Shown here: one piece after another, positions 1-8,586 of the stretch
How positions within the stretch are numbered: position 1 is the stretch's first letter
Layout: each line of letters begins with the position of its first letter
Origin: Aquisediminimonas sp031376385
Lineage (GTDB): Bacteria; Pseudomonadota; Alphaproteobacteria; Sphingomonadales; Sphingomonadaceae
NCBI GenBank assembly: GCA_031376385.1
Contig: JANMDQ010000002.1
Span: 1-64,000, forward strand
Length of the DNA stretch: 64,000 nt
Direction of reading: 5' to 3'
Notes under the pieces: generated by a model
The model's input: the letters and a program-made list of their open reading frames with translations, nothing else
Told to the model about the DNA's origin: nothing
Database searches by the model: none
Program-made: the position numbers and the translations under genes

Positions 1-420
1 CACGCCGAACGTGTGGAGATAATCATGCTTGGCCTTCATTTCCTCATATTGGAGGAACATGCCATATTCGCTTTCGGGCATGCCAATGGTGTCAAGCAGA
101 TGCGAATAGGCCGCGATGTGGACCGTTTCCATGTTGGAAAACGCGGCGAGCATCATCTTGATTTCGGTCGGCTTGAAGATGCGGCCATAATGTTCGTGGT
201 AGCAATTCTGCACCTCCACATCAGCCTGCGTGAAAAAGCGGAAGATCTGCGTGAGCAGGTTGCGCTCATGATCAGTCAGCTTCTGCGCCCAATCACGGCA
301 ATCCTCGCCCAAAGGCACTTCTTCAGGCATCCAGTGGATCTGCTGCTGGCGTTTCCAGAAATCATAGGCCCATGGATATTCGAAGGGCTTATACTGTGTG
401 CGGGCTTCGGTAAGGGACAT
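1..420 (-). CDS. nrdB: Ribonucleoside-diphosphate reductase beta subunit (class Ia), partial
   Basis: The 5' part of the gene is present (140 codons); the 3' end lies beyond the window edge. The product carries the diiron centre and tyrosyl radical that NrdA uses to reduce ribonucleoside diphosphates to deoxyribonucleotides in the cytoplasm. Visible radical-site residues are D67, E98 and H101, with the radical tyrosine Y105 in the E-x2-H-x3-Y arrangement typical of class Ia. This argues against the Tyr-less class Ic variants. The start at 420 is an ATG, giving MSLTEARTQYKPF. It lies 5 nt after the stop of the small membrane protein gene, so the two are probably co-transcribed with nrdA. Confidence 0.96.
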   Translation of the reverse strand, partial: MSLTEARTQYKPFEYPWAYDFWKRQQQIHWMPEEVPLGEDCRDWAQKLTDHERNLLTQIFRFFTQADVEVQNCYHEHYGRIFKPTEIKMMLAAFSNMETVHIAAYSHLLDTIGMPESEYGMFLQYEEMKAKHDYLHTFGV

Positions 421-425
421 AGTGG

Positions 426-767
426 TTACTCCGAAATTATTTTATAAATTTGAAACGTAATGATAGCAAAAACGAAGATATCGAAACTAACTTTTTGAAA
501 TACACTTTGGGGCGGCTGAATTGACGGAGTATCAGGATCATAGGCCTGCAAAGTCCTCAATTCTTCAAAATAACGATCACTTCCTGCTGCAATTCGCCTA
601 TCCAACTTTTCTTGGTGCCGCTTCCGTCTAAAACTCACCCAAGGATCAGAAATTTTAACGATTAGTTTCCCTATTGTTTTGGCGAAGACATGTTTAAGTG
701 GATTCTTGAATATAATAAAAACAGCATAAAGGGTGAGAGTCATCAGAGCTGCAATAACGAGTCGCAC
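426..767 (-). CDS. Small two-helix membrane protein between nrdA and nrdB
   Basis: I do not recognise this 113-aa protein. It starts with GTG at 767, preceded by a good GGAGG ribosome-binding site at 775-779. The N-terminus (about residues 2-20) is a hydrophobic helix. The middle (about 45-75) is strongly charged, rich in Arg, Lys and Glu. The C-terminus (about 93-110) is a second hydrophobic segment ending in KIISE. The gene is clearly richer in A+T than nrdA and nrdB, which suggests acquisition. It sits 41 nt after nrdA and 5 nt before nrdB, so it is almost certainly expressed with them. No function can be assigned from sequence; a link to nucleotide reduction is only positional. Confidence 0.7.
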   Translation of the reverse strand: MRLVIAALMTLTLYAVFIIFKNPLKHVFAKTIGKLIVKISDPWVSFRRKRHQEKLDRRIAAGSDRYFEELRTLQAYDPDTPSIQPPQSVFQKVSFDIFVFAIITFQIYKIISE

Positions 768-808
768 TGAATCATCCTCCCTCGATCAAAGTACCACTTT
801 GATCTAAA

Positions 809-2701
809 CTACTGACACGCCAAACATTCGTCGTAGTCCTTAATCTCAACCTCAATTTCCCTGAGGTCAATAGTGTTGTCCGCTTCAACTCCGCCTGCAA
901 ATCCAGCGCGCTGGATGGATTTGCTGCGGAGGTAGTAGAGCGATTTTACGCCCAATTCCCAAGCTCGGAAATGGAGCATCAGCAGGTCCCACTTTTCCAC
1001 GTCGGCCGGGATGAAGAGGTTCAGTGATGTCGCCTGATCGATAGAGGGCGTACGGTCTGCGGCAAACTCTATCAGCCAACGCTGATCAATTTCAAAGCTG
1101 GTCTTAAACACGTCTTTTTCTTCGACATTCAGGAAATCGAGATGCTGAACGCTGCCGCCCTGTTCGAGGATGGAGTTCCACACCGCGTCGCTATTCTTCG
1201 ACTTTTCAATCAGCAGCTTTTCGAGATGCGGATTGCGGATTGAGAAGCTGCCAGACAGGGTCTTGTGCGTGTAGATATTGGCTGGGATCGGCTCAATACA
1301 GGCGCTTGTGCCGCCGCAGATGATCGAAATCGACGCCGTCGGGGCAATGGCGGTTTTGCAAGAGAAGCGCTCCATCACGCCGCGTTCTTCTGCATCGGGG
1401 CAGGCGCCCCGTTCCGTCGCGAGCAGCATGGAGGCTTCGTTGACGCTTTGGCTGATATGTTTGAAGATCCGCATGTTCCAGCTTTTGGCCATTGCGCCTT
1501 CAAACGGGATGCTGCGCGCTTGCAAGAAACTGTGGAAGCCCATGACGCCCAAACCAACCGAGCGTTCACGGCTGGCGGAGTATTTGGCGCGGGCCATTTC
1601 AGGCGGCGCGCGGTCAATATAATCGGTCAGCACATTATCGAGGAAGCGCATGATGTCTTCAACGAACATCTTGTCGTTTTTCCAGTCATCCCATGTTTCC
1701 ATGTTGAGGGATGACAGGCAGCAGACCGCCGTGCGGTCATTGCCCAGATGGTCGCGACCCGTGGGCAGGGTAATTTCTGAACAGAGATTGGATGTTGTGA
1801 CTTTCAGGCCAAGTTCGCGGTGATGGCGCGGCATCGCCTTGTTCACATGATCAATGAAGATGATATAGGGCTCACCTGTGGCAAGCCGCGTTTCGACAAG
1901 CTTTTGAAACAGGCTGCGCGCGTCGACCGTGGCGCGGACACTGCCATCCTTGGGGGATTTCAAGTTCCATTCGGACCCCGCGCGCACAGCCTCCATAAAC
2001 GCATCGGTCAGCAGCACGCCGTGGTGCAAATTGAGCGCCTTGCGGTTGAAATCGCCTGATGGTTTGCGGATTTCGAGGAATTCTTCAATCTCAGGATGAT
2101 CAATATCCAAATAGCAGGCCGCTGACCCGCGACGCAGGCTGCCCTGGCTGATCGCCAATGTAAGCGAATCCATCACGCGCACGAACGGAATGATACCGCT
2201 GGTTTTGCCGTTGAGGCCCACAGGCTCCCCAATGCCGCGCACGCTGCCCCAATAAGTGCCAATGCCGCCGCCTTTGGAGGCTAGCCAGACATTTTCGTTC
2301 CAAGTGTTGACGATGCCTTCAAGGCTATCATCGACTGAGTTCAAATAGCAGCTGATCGGCAAGCCGCGCCCAGTGCCACCGTTAGACAGCACGGGCGTTG
2401 CTGGCATGAACCAGAGCCGCGAAATGTAATCATACACCCGCTGGGCATGAGCAGCATCGTCAGCATAAGCTGACGAAACGCGGGCAAAGAGATCCTGATA
2501 GCTTTCGCCGGGCAGCAAATAGCGATCCTTCAGCGTGTCCTTGCCGAACTCCGTCAGCAATGCATCGCGGCTGTGATCAAGCGTCAACGCGAACCGCCGC
2601 GCCGACACTGTGTGCGATGTCATCGGCGCGTCCGCGGCACTTTTCACATCATCTGTCATTGCGTCACTGCTCACTGCTTGCGAATCTCTAAAGTCCATCA
2701 C
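809..2701 (-). CDS. nrdA: Ribonucleoside-diphosphate reductase alpha subunit (class Ia)
   Basis: Catalytic subunit of class Ia ribonucleotide reductase, about 630 aa. Visible elements are the substrate-site cysteine in ISCYLNS (about residue 118), the NLCSE motif with the thiyl-radical cysteine, the partner cysteine in AVCCLSSLN, and the C-terminal redox pair in ECLACQ (C626, C629) that passes electrons from thioredoxin or glutaredoxin. The N-terminus begins almost directly at the catalytic domain, with no recognisable ATP-cone. Overall-activity inhibition by dATP may therefore be absent or work differently. The start may be GTG 2701 or the adjacent ATG 2698. It heads the operon with the small membrane protein and nrdB. 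A LexA-like box lies 16-30 nt upstream. Confidence 0.96.
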   Translation of the reverse strand: MMDFRDSQAVSSDAMTDDVKSAADAPMTSHTVSARRFALTLDHSRDALLTEFGKDTLKDRYLLPGESYQDLFARVSSAYADDAAHAQRVYDYISRLWFMPATPVLSNGGTGRGLPISCYLNSVDDSLEGIVNTWNENVWLASKGGGIGTYWGSVRGIGEPVGLNGKTSGIIPFVRVMDSLTLAISQGSLRRGSAACYLDIDHPEIEEFLEIRKPSGDFNRKALNLHHGVLLTDAFMEAVRAGSEWNLKSPKDGSVRATVDARSLFQKLVETRLATGEPYIIFIDHVNKAMPRHHRELGLKVTTSNLCSEITLPTGRDHLGNDRTAVCCLSSLNMETWDDWKNDKMFVEDIMRFLDNVLTDYIDRAPPEMARAKYSASRERSVGLGVMGFHSFLQARSIPFEGAMAKSWNMRIFKHISQSVNEASMLLATERGACPDAEERGVMERFSCKTAIAPTASISIICGGTSACIEPIPANIYTHKTLSGSFSIRNPHLEKLLIEKSKNSDAVWNSILEQGGSVQHLDFLNVEEKDVFKTSFEIDQRWLIEFAADRTPSIDQATSLNLFIPADVEKWDLLMLHFRAWELGVKSLYYLRSKSIQRAGFAGGVEADNTIDLREIEVEIKDYDECLACQ

Positions 2702-2716
2702 TCATCCCTACTCTAC

Positions 2717-2731
2717 GTTCTTGTTCCGTTC
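2717..2731. promoter_or_regulatory. LexA-type SOS box upstream of nrdA
   Basis: The sequence reads GTTC-TTGTTCC-GTTC, an exact match to the alphaproteobacterial LexA consensus GTTC-N7-GTTC. It lies 16-30 nt upstream of the nrdA start, where a bound repressor could block transcription. SOS control of nrdA is an inference; a chance match is possible. Confidence 0.45.
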
Positions 2732-2812
2732 AATCGCAGTCTGGGCATCCGTTTAGCAGAGTATCGCGACCCTGAGTGCGCTTACTTTGCTTTTTCCCCG
2801 TGTTCCACAGGC

Positions 2813-3041
2813 CGCAAGACCCAATGTGCGCAAATCACGTCGCACGCCTGAAACCACAAGATATCGGGTTGCCCCCCGGCCTTCACTACTAGCTATAGTG
2901 CCTCAACGGGCGCAAGACGCAAGAGGGTAAATGACAGTTTAAGGACTCGGTTCACCGCAAGACCGACTCGGTTCATGGCACTTAGCATGCGACCGTCGCA
3001 GACGACGCGCGGACTTGCCGCGCATCCGCAGAACGCAAGAC
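2813..3041. repeat. Iterated CGCAAGAC motifs and 21-bp-phased GACTCGGTTCA repeats upstream of nrdA
   Basis: The roughly 500-nt gap between nrdA and ctrA holds no gene. It contains four copies of the octamer CGCAAGAC (starting at 2813, 2911, 2956 and 3034). It also holds a direct repeat GACTCGGTTCA at 2944-2954 and 2965-2975, whose starts are 21 nt apart, two helical turns. Such phasing suits cooperative binding of a regulator to one DNA face. The repeats contain GANTC (CcrM-type) sites. I recognise no perfect NrdR box; a loose CACTA...TAGTG palindrome sits at 2884-2900. Confidence 0.5.
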
Positions 3042-3114
3042 GGAAAAGTCGATTTTGAAGTTTATTTTTACACGTGCGCAGCTCGCGGTGCGCAGGTCCT
3101 GCCGAAAGATCAAA

Positions 3115-3142
3115 AGGCCGGCCAAATTGCTTTGGCCGGCCT
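3115..3142 (-). terminator. Rho-independent terminator of ctrA
   Basis: A perfect 12-bp inverted repeat (AGGCCGGCCAAA / TTTGGCCGGCCT) with a 4-nt loop. On the minus strand it is followed by TTTTGATCTTT. It lies about 60 nt past the ctrA stop codon. Confidence 0.85.
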
Positions 3143-3204
3143 CAAGACACTCCGGGTAGATGAGTTAAACTGATTCGATTGACTACGCCGCGTTGAGTTG
3201 TTCC

Positions 3205-3906
3205 TTAGGCGACAGCTGCCAACTCCACATCGTCGGCTTCGCGCAGCACATAGCCGCGACCCCATACGGTTTCGATATAATTGTCCCCACCGCAGGCAAG
3301 CGCGAGTTTCTTGCGCAGCTTGCAGATGAAAACATCGATGATTTTAAGTTCCGGTTCGTCCATGCCGCCATACAGGTGATTGAGGAACATTTCCTTGGTC
3401 AGGGTCGTGCCTTTGCGAAGCGAAAGCAGTTCCAGCATCGCATATTCTTTGCCCGTCAGGTGAACGCGGCTGCCATCGACTTCGACCGTTTTCGCGTCAA
3501 GATTGACCGCAAGCTTGCCCGTGCGAATGACGGATTGAGAATGACCCTTTGACCGGCGCACCACAGCATGAATACGAGCGACCAATTCTTCGCGGTGGAA
3601 CGGCTTAGTCACATAATCATCGGCACCAATGCCGAAGCTGCGAATTTTGCTGTCCATTTCCGACACGCCGGAAAGAACGAGAACTGGCGTCTGCACCTTG
3701 GCGACGCGGAGTTTTTTCAACACATCATAGCCATGCATGTCTGGCAAATTAAGGTCGAGCAATATGATGTCATAATCGTACAGCTTACCGAGATCGAGCC
3801 CCTCTTCGCCCAGATCAGTAGTATAAACATTGAACCCTTCGTTAGAGAGCATCAATTCTATGGCCTTGGCCGTGGCCGGTTCATCTTCAATCAGCAGTAC
3901 ACGCAT
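3205..3906 (-). CDS. ctrA: Cell-cycle response regulator CtrA
   Basis: OmpR-family response regulator of 233 aa that binds TTAA-N7-TTAA sites to control division, motility and (in Caulobacter) replication initiation. The receiver domain covers residues 1-115, with acidic pocket E7/D8, phosphoacceptor D51 in LLDLNLPD and the conserved lysine K101 in YVTKPF. A winged-helix DNA-binding domain follows (about 125-225), including EPELKIIDVFICKLRKKL. The protein ends in ELAAVA, a small-hydrophobic tail resembling the C-terminal Ala-Ala degron that ClpXP uses on Caulobacter CtrA. A CtrA box lies about 100 nt upstream, and a GANTC site (3908-3912) lies immediately 5' of the start, so autoregulation and methylation sensitivity are plausible. 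The gene is followed by a strong terminator. Confidence 0.97.
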   Translation of the reverse strand: MRVLLIEDEPATAKAIELMLSNEGFNVYTTDLGEEGLDLGKLYDYDIILLDLNLPDMHGYDVLKKLRVAKVQTPVLVLSGVSEMDSKIRSFGIGADDYVTKPFHREELVARIHAVVRRSKGHSQSVIRTGKLAVNLDAKTVEVDGSRVHLTGKEYAMLELLSLRKGTTLTKEMFLNHLYGGMDEPELKIIDVFICKLRKKLALACGGDNYIETVWGRGYVLREADDVELAAVA

Positions 3907-4006
3907 TGACTCAAACCCCTTTGCTCTCCGTCCACTGCGGCGACCCTATCACCGGCTATCTTGTGGACCGAACTTCATTAACCAAATAATCTCTGAACTG
4001 AAAAGG

Positions 4007-4021
4007 TTAATTTATCATTAA
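4007..4021. promoter_or_regulatory. CtrA-binding site upstream of ctrA
   Basis: An exact TTAA-N7-TTAA (TTAATTTATCATTAA) lies 100-115 nt upstream of the ctrA start in the gap between ctrA and the M61 peptidase gene. It matches the known CtrA consensus. A second half-site, TTAACC, lies nearby at 3979-3984. Autoregulation is an inference from the match and its position. Confidence 0.75.
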
Positions 4022-4193
4022 GCGAGTTCAATCCACGAGTCGCTGGGTGACTGCCTTTTCAGCAGAAAATATGTCGGTTCCAAATCTTGCGAAAGCGAAC
4101 ACGAAACTAAATGGGCGCTGAACTGGCGGTGCCTCAACTCGCAGCCCCAACCCGAGGGCGCTAACGCAAGAACATGGGAGGCGCTGTGACACT

Positions 4194-6083
4194 TCACTTT
4201 CGCGGCGTGAGCAACTTATCAAGGCTGCCTTCGCCAGTGGCCCCTGCGTCTTTTTCAAGCCGGGGATAGCGTAAGCCACCATTCCACTGCACCGGCACTT
4301 CGCGCACTCGGTCTCCGGATTTCACAATCAGGCGAATGGGATCTTTACCGCCCTTGGCCGCTGTGATGGCGTCTTTCATGGCATCGTCGGAATAGACTTT
4401 ACCGCCTACAGCGATGATTTCCTGACCCACAGCCAGACCCGAATTGAATAAGGGTCCATCCCAGATCACTGCTGTCAGCTTGCCCTTGGCAATCGTGCCG
4501 CCAAGTGAATAAGTGAGGCCCAGTTCTTTGGCCCGCTTCTCAGCGTCTTTTACAAACGGCGTCTGTGTGTCGGTGTAAATCAACCGATACCCGCCCAAAA
4601 TAAGGCCATTAAGCGGCGCGCCGCTGGCTTTGGCAGTCAGGCGAGCATTCAAAAATCCAGCCCAATCATAAGGCGTGACCGCGTTCAGCGTGCGGACGAC
4701 TTCATCAAAGTCAAAGCTTCGCGCTGAATAATCGCCTTCTTTGCCGCCAAAGAAACTCCGCGCGAAATCATCCATACCCTTCGCGCCGCCAGTAAAACTG
4801 CGGATCATCCCATCGGCTTCCAGCCAGATCAGCAGACCTTCATTATAATAATCCTCGCTCCGCTGGTAACTCACCCAGCCTTTGGGGCGGCGCGGCGTGA
4901 TGATGGGATCATTGGTGGTGTCATCGACGCTGCGCCAATCGCGCCCGCGCCTGATGTCCAGCCCAGCTGCAATCGCAGCCATCGCATCAAGCGTTTCTTG
5001 CTTGCTGAATATCCCGGACCGTGCGCCCAGCACATAGCCCCAGAATTGCGTCTGCCCCTCATAAACCCACATGAGTGAGTTTTCGAGTGGACTGTGGAAG
5101 TCTGCGACCATCTGTCCTGCTGGGCGGCGGTGCTTACCCACCCAACTGTGGGTGAGTTCATGGGGCAACAGATTGCGCCTGCCGGGGCCGCTTTCCCATT
5201 CCGTGAAATATTCGGGGTTCACACCATTTTCGGATGATCGGTGATGTTCCAACCCAATGCCGCCCATCTTGTCGGTAAGGGCAAGGAGAAAGTCATAGCG
5301 ATTGAACGGGCGGGTGCCGAACAGCTTGACTGCCTGATCCACCAGCCGCTTATGCGCGTCCAATTGCTCAGGCTTGATGATCAGGTTCTTGGCCTCATCC
5401 GCAACAATGTTCAGTGTCACACCCGGCGCAAGCGGATCTGCGCGGAAATGCTTGCCTGCGAATACGGGGCTGTCGATCAGAGTTTCATAATCAACCGTTT
5501 CATAGGTGATCGTATCGCCAATGGTTGACGCGGGGCGAATGGCAGTCGCGGCTTTCCACCCGGCCGGCCAAGTGACTTTGGCAGAAATCGGAATTTTGTT
5601 CGTCGCGTAGCCAGCGGGGTAGAGGGACACTGAATGCCACTGCAGGTTCATCATCGTATCAGTCACGACCACGCGGCCTTGATCGCCTTCAGTGGCGGAT
5701 AGGAACTGGAACGCAATGTCCAGCTTTGCTGTGCCCTTGGGCACATCAATATGGAACGCGAAGACGTTGAACGGATCGCGCTTCCATTCCAGCGTCTTGC
5801 CGCCTGCCTTGATCACGAGGCCCGCCAGCTTTTCAATTTGTCCGCGCGGCGCATGATTGCCGGGCAGCCATTCAGGGAACAGCAGCACCATCGGCCCCGC
5901 CTGAGGGACTGGAATGGTCTGTTTCACTTTGAAAATCGCACGGGAAAGGTCTGTCGTGTCCACCTCTAGCGTCATAGTGCCCGGGAAAGGCCGATCCTGC
6001 GTGGAAGGAATGACTGGCAGCGTCGTCATGGCGGCGACAGGCGAAGTGGTGGCGAGGAAAAGTGCGACGGCTATAAAGCGCAT
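4194..6083 (-). CDS. Secreted M61-family (glycyl aminopeptidase-type) metallopeptidase with PDZ domain
   Basis: A zinc peptidase of 629 aa. I place the start at 6083 because MRFIAVALFLATTSPVAA is a clear signal peptide; the longer open frame runs back into the neighbouring gene. An all-beta N-terminal M61 domain (about 30-220) is followed by the thermolysin-like catalytic core. The core shows GGIGLEHHRSS (about 276-285) and the zinc motif HELTH at 308-312, in HELTHSWVGKHRR. A PDZ-like domain occupies roughly 520-600. M61 enzymes trim N-terminal Gly or Ala from peptides; here the site would be periplasmic. It is 73 nt downstream of the subtilase gene on the same strand and may be co-expressed as a peptide-scavenging pair. 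Confidence 0.9.
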   Translation of the reverse strand: MRFIAVALFLATTSPVAAMTTLPVIPSTQDRPFPGTMTLEVDTTDLSRAIFKVKQTIPVPQAGPMVLLFPEWLPGNHAPRGQIEKLAGLVIKAGGKTLEWKRDPFNVFAFHIDVPKGTAKLDIAFQFLSATEGDQGRVVVTDTMMNLQWHSVSLYPAGYATNKIPISAKVTWPAGWKAATAIRPASTIGDTITYETVDYETLIDSPVFAGKHFRADPLAPGVTLNIVADEAKNLIIKPEQLDAHKRLVDQAVKLFGTRPFNRYDFLLALTDKMGGIGLEHHRSSENGVNPEYFTEWESGPGRRNLLPHELTHSWVGKHRRPAGQMVADFHSPLENSLMWVYEGQTQFWGYVLGARSGIFSKQETLDAMAAIAAGLDIRRGRDWRSVDDTTNDPIITPRRPKGWVSYQRSEDYYNEGLLIWLEADGMIRSFTGGAKGMDDFARSFFGGKEGDYSARSFDFDEVVRTLNAVTPYDWAGFLNARLTAKASGAPLNGLILGGYRLIYTDTQTPFVKDAEKRAKELGLTYSLGGTIAKGKLTAVIWDGPLFNSGLAVGQEIIAVGGKVYSDDAMKDAITAAKGGKDPIRLIVKSGDRVREVPVQWNGGLRYPRLEKDAGATGEGSLDKLLTPRK

Positions 6084-6156
6084 GGAGGGCCTTTGTGATA
6101 GATAAAATTTAGGCGACGAGGAATGACGTGAAAATGCCGCGCCGTCCAGATAGGTT

Positions 6157-8484
6157 TTACAGCCCCAGATTATATCGCACTGCCACGCCCACATCATCGG
6201 GGGCCGCAGCGATATTGCCGGGGTCACGCCGCCAAAAAAGGTTAGTGCCGATCCATCCTCCACCCAAGCGGGCAGACCAAACGGCTTCGACGTCAATTTC
6301 CCGCCCCGTCGGTGCCAAGTTGAAGAAGCGACTGCCGGTGGTGGTGCTCAGCGACGCGTAATCATATCCAGTGGGCAAGGTGAGGTTGAAGCCACCCTGC
6401 GAAACGCGAAGGGGTTGGGAAACGCGCAGGCCGAAATGATCACCGCGCAGGGCCACATTTTGCCCGGTCAAATCAACTGACCAGCTGGTGCTACGCAGCT
6501 GATCTGCGCCGTCGCGGAGTCCGCCTGCGCGGAGGCGTGTCCAGCCTTGCCGCCAAGCCCCACCTAGTGACCAGCCGCGCCCTAACGCAAGCGCGATCCC
6601 TGCATCAGCAAATAGCGTTCGTGCACCACTAACCCCGGCAAAGCCGCCAAATCGCGCACCGAGGAGAGTATCGGACTCAGTGAGAGTCGTCACTCCAGCG
6701 TTTAATAAGAACGGTCCAAAGCGGCGATCCGCGCTGATGCCAACAGCCCCGTATCTGCTGCTCTTCTGATCTGGGCGGCTGCCGTCAAGCAACGCCCGCT
6801 GCCACATCGTTGCTTCGCCGGTTTCGCCCACGACGCTCAGCCGGGTCGCCCCGATCTGGTGGCTGATCGCAAAGGCTGACTTGGCGCGCGACTGGAACCC
6901 CCAATCCCGGCCTGCCTGTTGCCCGACGAGGAAAGCAGGACCACCTTCACCAGTTAAACTGGCTTTAAGCGAAGCGCCGCCTTGCATGATGCCAAAGGCT
7001 GCAACTGTATCACGGCTTAGCCGCGTGAACATCGCCCCGGCCAGTGCGCGGGTCTGCTGCTGTTCGTGCGCTGATAGCAAAAGACGATCAGCACGCGCAG
7101 TGGAGCCTGCGCTGGCCACTGAAAGCGACACGGCACTGTTTGCGCCGCCTGTCATTCGGCTTTGCGACCCGATGCCAAGACCCTGCGCCAATCGCGGTGC
7201 GATGGCTCCGGCCTTCACCGTCGAACCAAGATCAAGTGTGTAGGCGCGGCCATAGCCATCGAGGATGACCGCCGCAGTTCCCGTCTGTTGGGCGTCGCCG
7301 ATCGGTGCGGCACTTGTTCCGCCGTTAATAAGGCTCACTGGTATAGCGGAGCCCGCAAAGTTCGCTGACCCCTGCGGCGCAAAGGCCCGCGCGATATCAA
7401 GCGCCCCGCGACCAAAGATGGTGTCTGTTCCCGGCGCGCCTAAGTCAGTGGCAGTGCGCAGCAGCAAGTCCACAATCTGCGCCGAACTGAGGTTGGGAAA
7501 AGCCTGAGCAAGCAATGCCACCGCACCGGACACTATTGGCGCAGAAAAGCTGGTGCCGCTCACGGGTACGCTATTGCCAGTTTCGTCAATCGCAGCCACC
7601 CGGCGGCCAAGGGCGCCGATGTAAGTTGCTGCACCATTGCCTGCCCGGTTTGAAAAATTTGTGAGCGCTGTATTGCTGCTGTCGAGCGCGCCAGCAATCA
7701 GGATCAGGCCACGCGCAAGTGGGTCATTCGCAATTTGAGCGAAGGGATCAGGGTTGGCGGCGACGGTTGGGTCTGTGTCGAAATCATTCCCAGCCGAAAA
7801 GACGATGATGACGCCTGCCGCTGTTGCGCGGTCGATGGCGCTGCGGAGCGTAGCATTGGCTGGGGACCCGCCGAGAGACATGTTAATCACCCGCGCGCGG
7901 TTGGCCACGGCCAAATCAACACCGCGCGCAATTGCGTTGTCGCCGTGACTACAACCGGCGTCTGGGCTGGGATCGGTGCAGCTGCCCGGTGTATCTGTCC
8001 GCGCAACGAGCAGTGTCGCTCCGAACGCAACGCCATGCGTGCCCGCGTCGTTCTTTGCGCCGAGCAATACGCTGGCCACAGACGTGCCATGCCCGCCTTC
8101 GTCAATGATCCCGCGTGAGCCCACCAAATCAGCTGATGCCGGATGAATCCGACCAGCGAATTCGGCATTAGTGGGGATGATACCACTGTCGATTACCGCG
8201 GCTAGAACACCAGCCCCTGTGGCCCCCGCATTATAAGCTGCAATTGCTCCGGCCTGCACGGGGCCATTAGACCTCTGATATTCTGGCGTGTTGAAAGTTG
8301 AAGTCGGTGGCGGGGGAGGCGGTGGCGGTGGCGGTGGCGGCGAGGGAGGGGCTGGTGGGGGTGATACTGCAACGGGCGGTGGTGTCGGGGTGGACGAAAC
8401 GCCTCCTCCCCCGCCGCCGCAAGCCGAAAGCACCAAGGCCGCCGGCAATGCGGCACCAACCATCAGAATCACTTTTGCCTTCAT
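6157..8484 (-). CDS. Lipoprotein subtilisin-like serine protease with possible C-terminal beta-barrel
   Basis: A 775-aa protein with a lipoprotein signal peptide (lipobox LSAC, acylated C22). A Gly run and a very proline-rich linker (about 32-60) follow, then a subtilase S8 domain with the triad D99 (AVIDSGI), H132 (GGHGTSVAS) and S312 (SGTSFSAP). After about residue 370 the sequence changes to Gly/Ala/Ser-rich, alternating stretches ending in VGVAVRYNLGL. This resembles the outer-membrane barrel of serine autotransporters. Having both a lipobox and a barrel-like C-terminus is unusual. The start at 8484 has a GAGGG ribosome-binding site. It is transcribed divergently from the HAD nucleotidase gene. 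Confidence 0.85.
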   Translation of the reverse strand: MKAKVILMVGAALPAALVLSACGGGGGGVSSTPTPPPVAVSPPPAPPSPPPPPPPPPPPPTSTFNTPEYQRSNGPVQAGAIAAYNAGATGAGVLAAVIDSGIIPTNAEFAGRIHPASADLVGSRGIIDEGGHGTSVASVLLGAKNDAGTHGVAFGATLLVARTDTPGSCTDPSPDAGCSHGDNAIARGVDLAVANRARVINMSLGGSPANATLRSAIDRATAAGVIIVFSAGNDFDTDPTVAANPDPFAQIANDPLARGLILIAGALDSSNTALTNFSNRAGNGAATYIGALGRRVAAIDETGNSVPVSGTSFSAPIVSGAVALLAQAFPNLSSAQIVDLLLRTATDLGAPGTDTIFGRGALDIARAFAPQGSANFAGSAIPVSLINGGTSAAPIGDAQQTGTAAVILDGYGRAYTLDLGSTVKAGAIAPRLAQGLGIGSQSRMTGGANSAVSLSVASAGSTARADRLLLSAHEQQQTRALAGAMFTRLSRDTVAAFGIMQGGASLKASLTGEGGPAFLVGQQAGRDWGFQSRAKSAFAISHQIGATRLSVVGETGEATMWQRALLDGSRPDQKSSRYGAVGISADRRFGPFLLNAGVTTLTESDTLLGARFGGFAGVSGARTLFADAGIALALGRGWSLGGAWRQGWTRLRAGGLRDGADQLRSTSWSVDLTGQNVALRGDHFGLRVSQPLRVSQGGFNLTLPTGYDYASLSTTTGSRFFNLAPTGREIDVEAVWSARLGGGWIGTNLFWRRDPGNIAAAPDDVGVAVRYNLGL

Positions 8485-8586
8485 ATCGCCCTCTCAGCTC
8501 AACACTGTTGCAAGCTATCGCCCCTATCTACTTACGCAAAGCTTAACTGGTTTGCGCCGATGCGTCCTCCTGTCTAAGGGGCCATT

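Noticed and set aside
2884..2900. NrdR box upstream of nrdA
   Set aside because: CACTA...TAGTG is present, but the spacer is 7 nt rather than 4 and no second phased box was found, so I do not call it.
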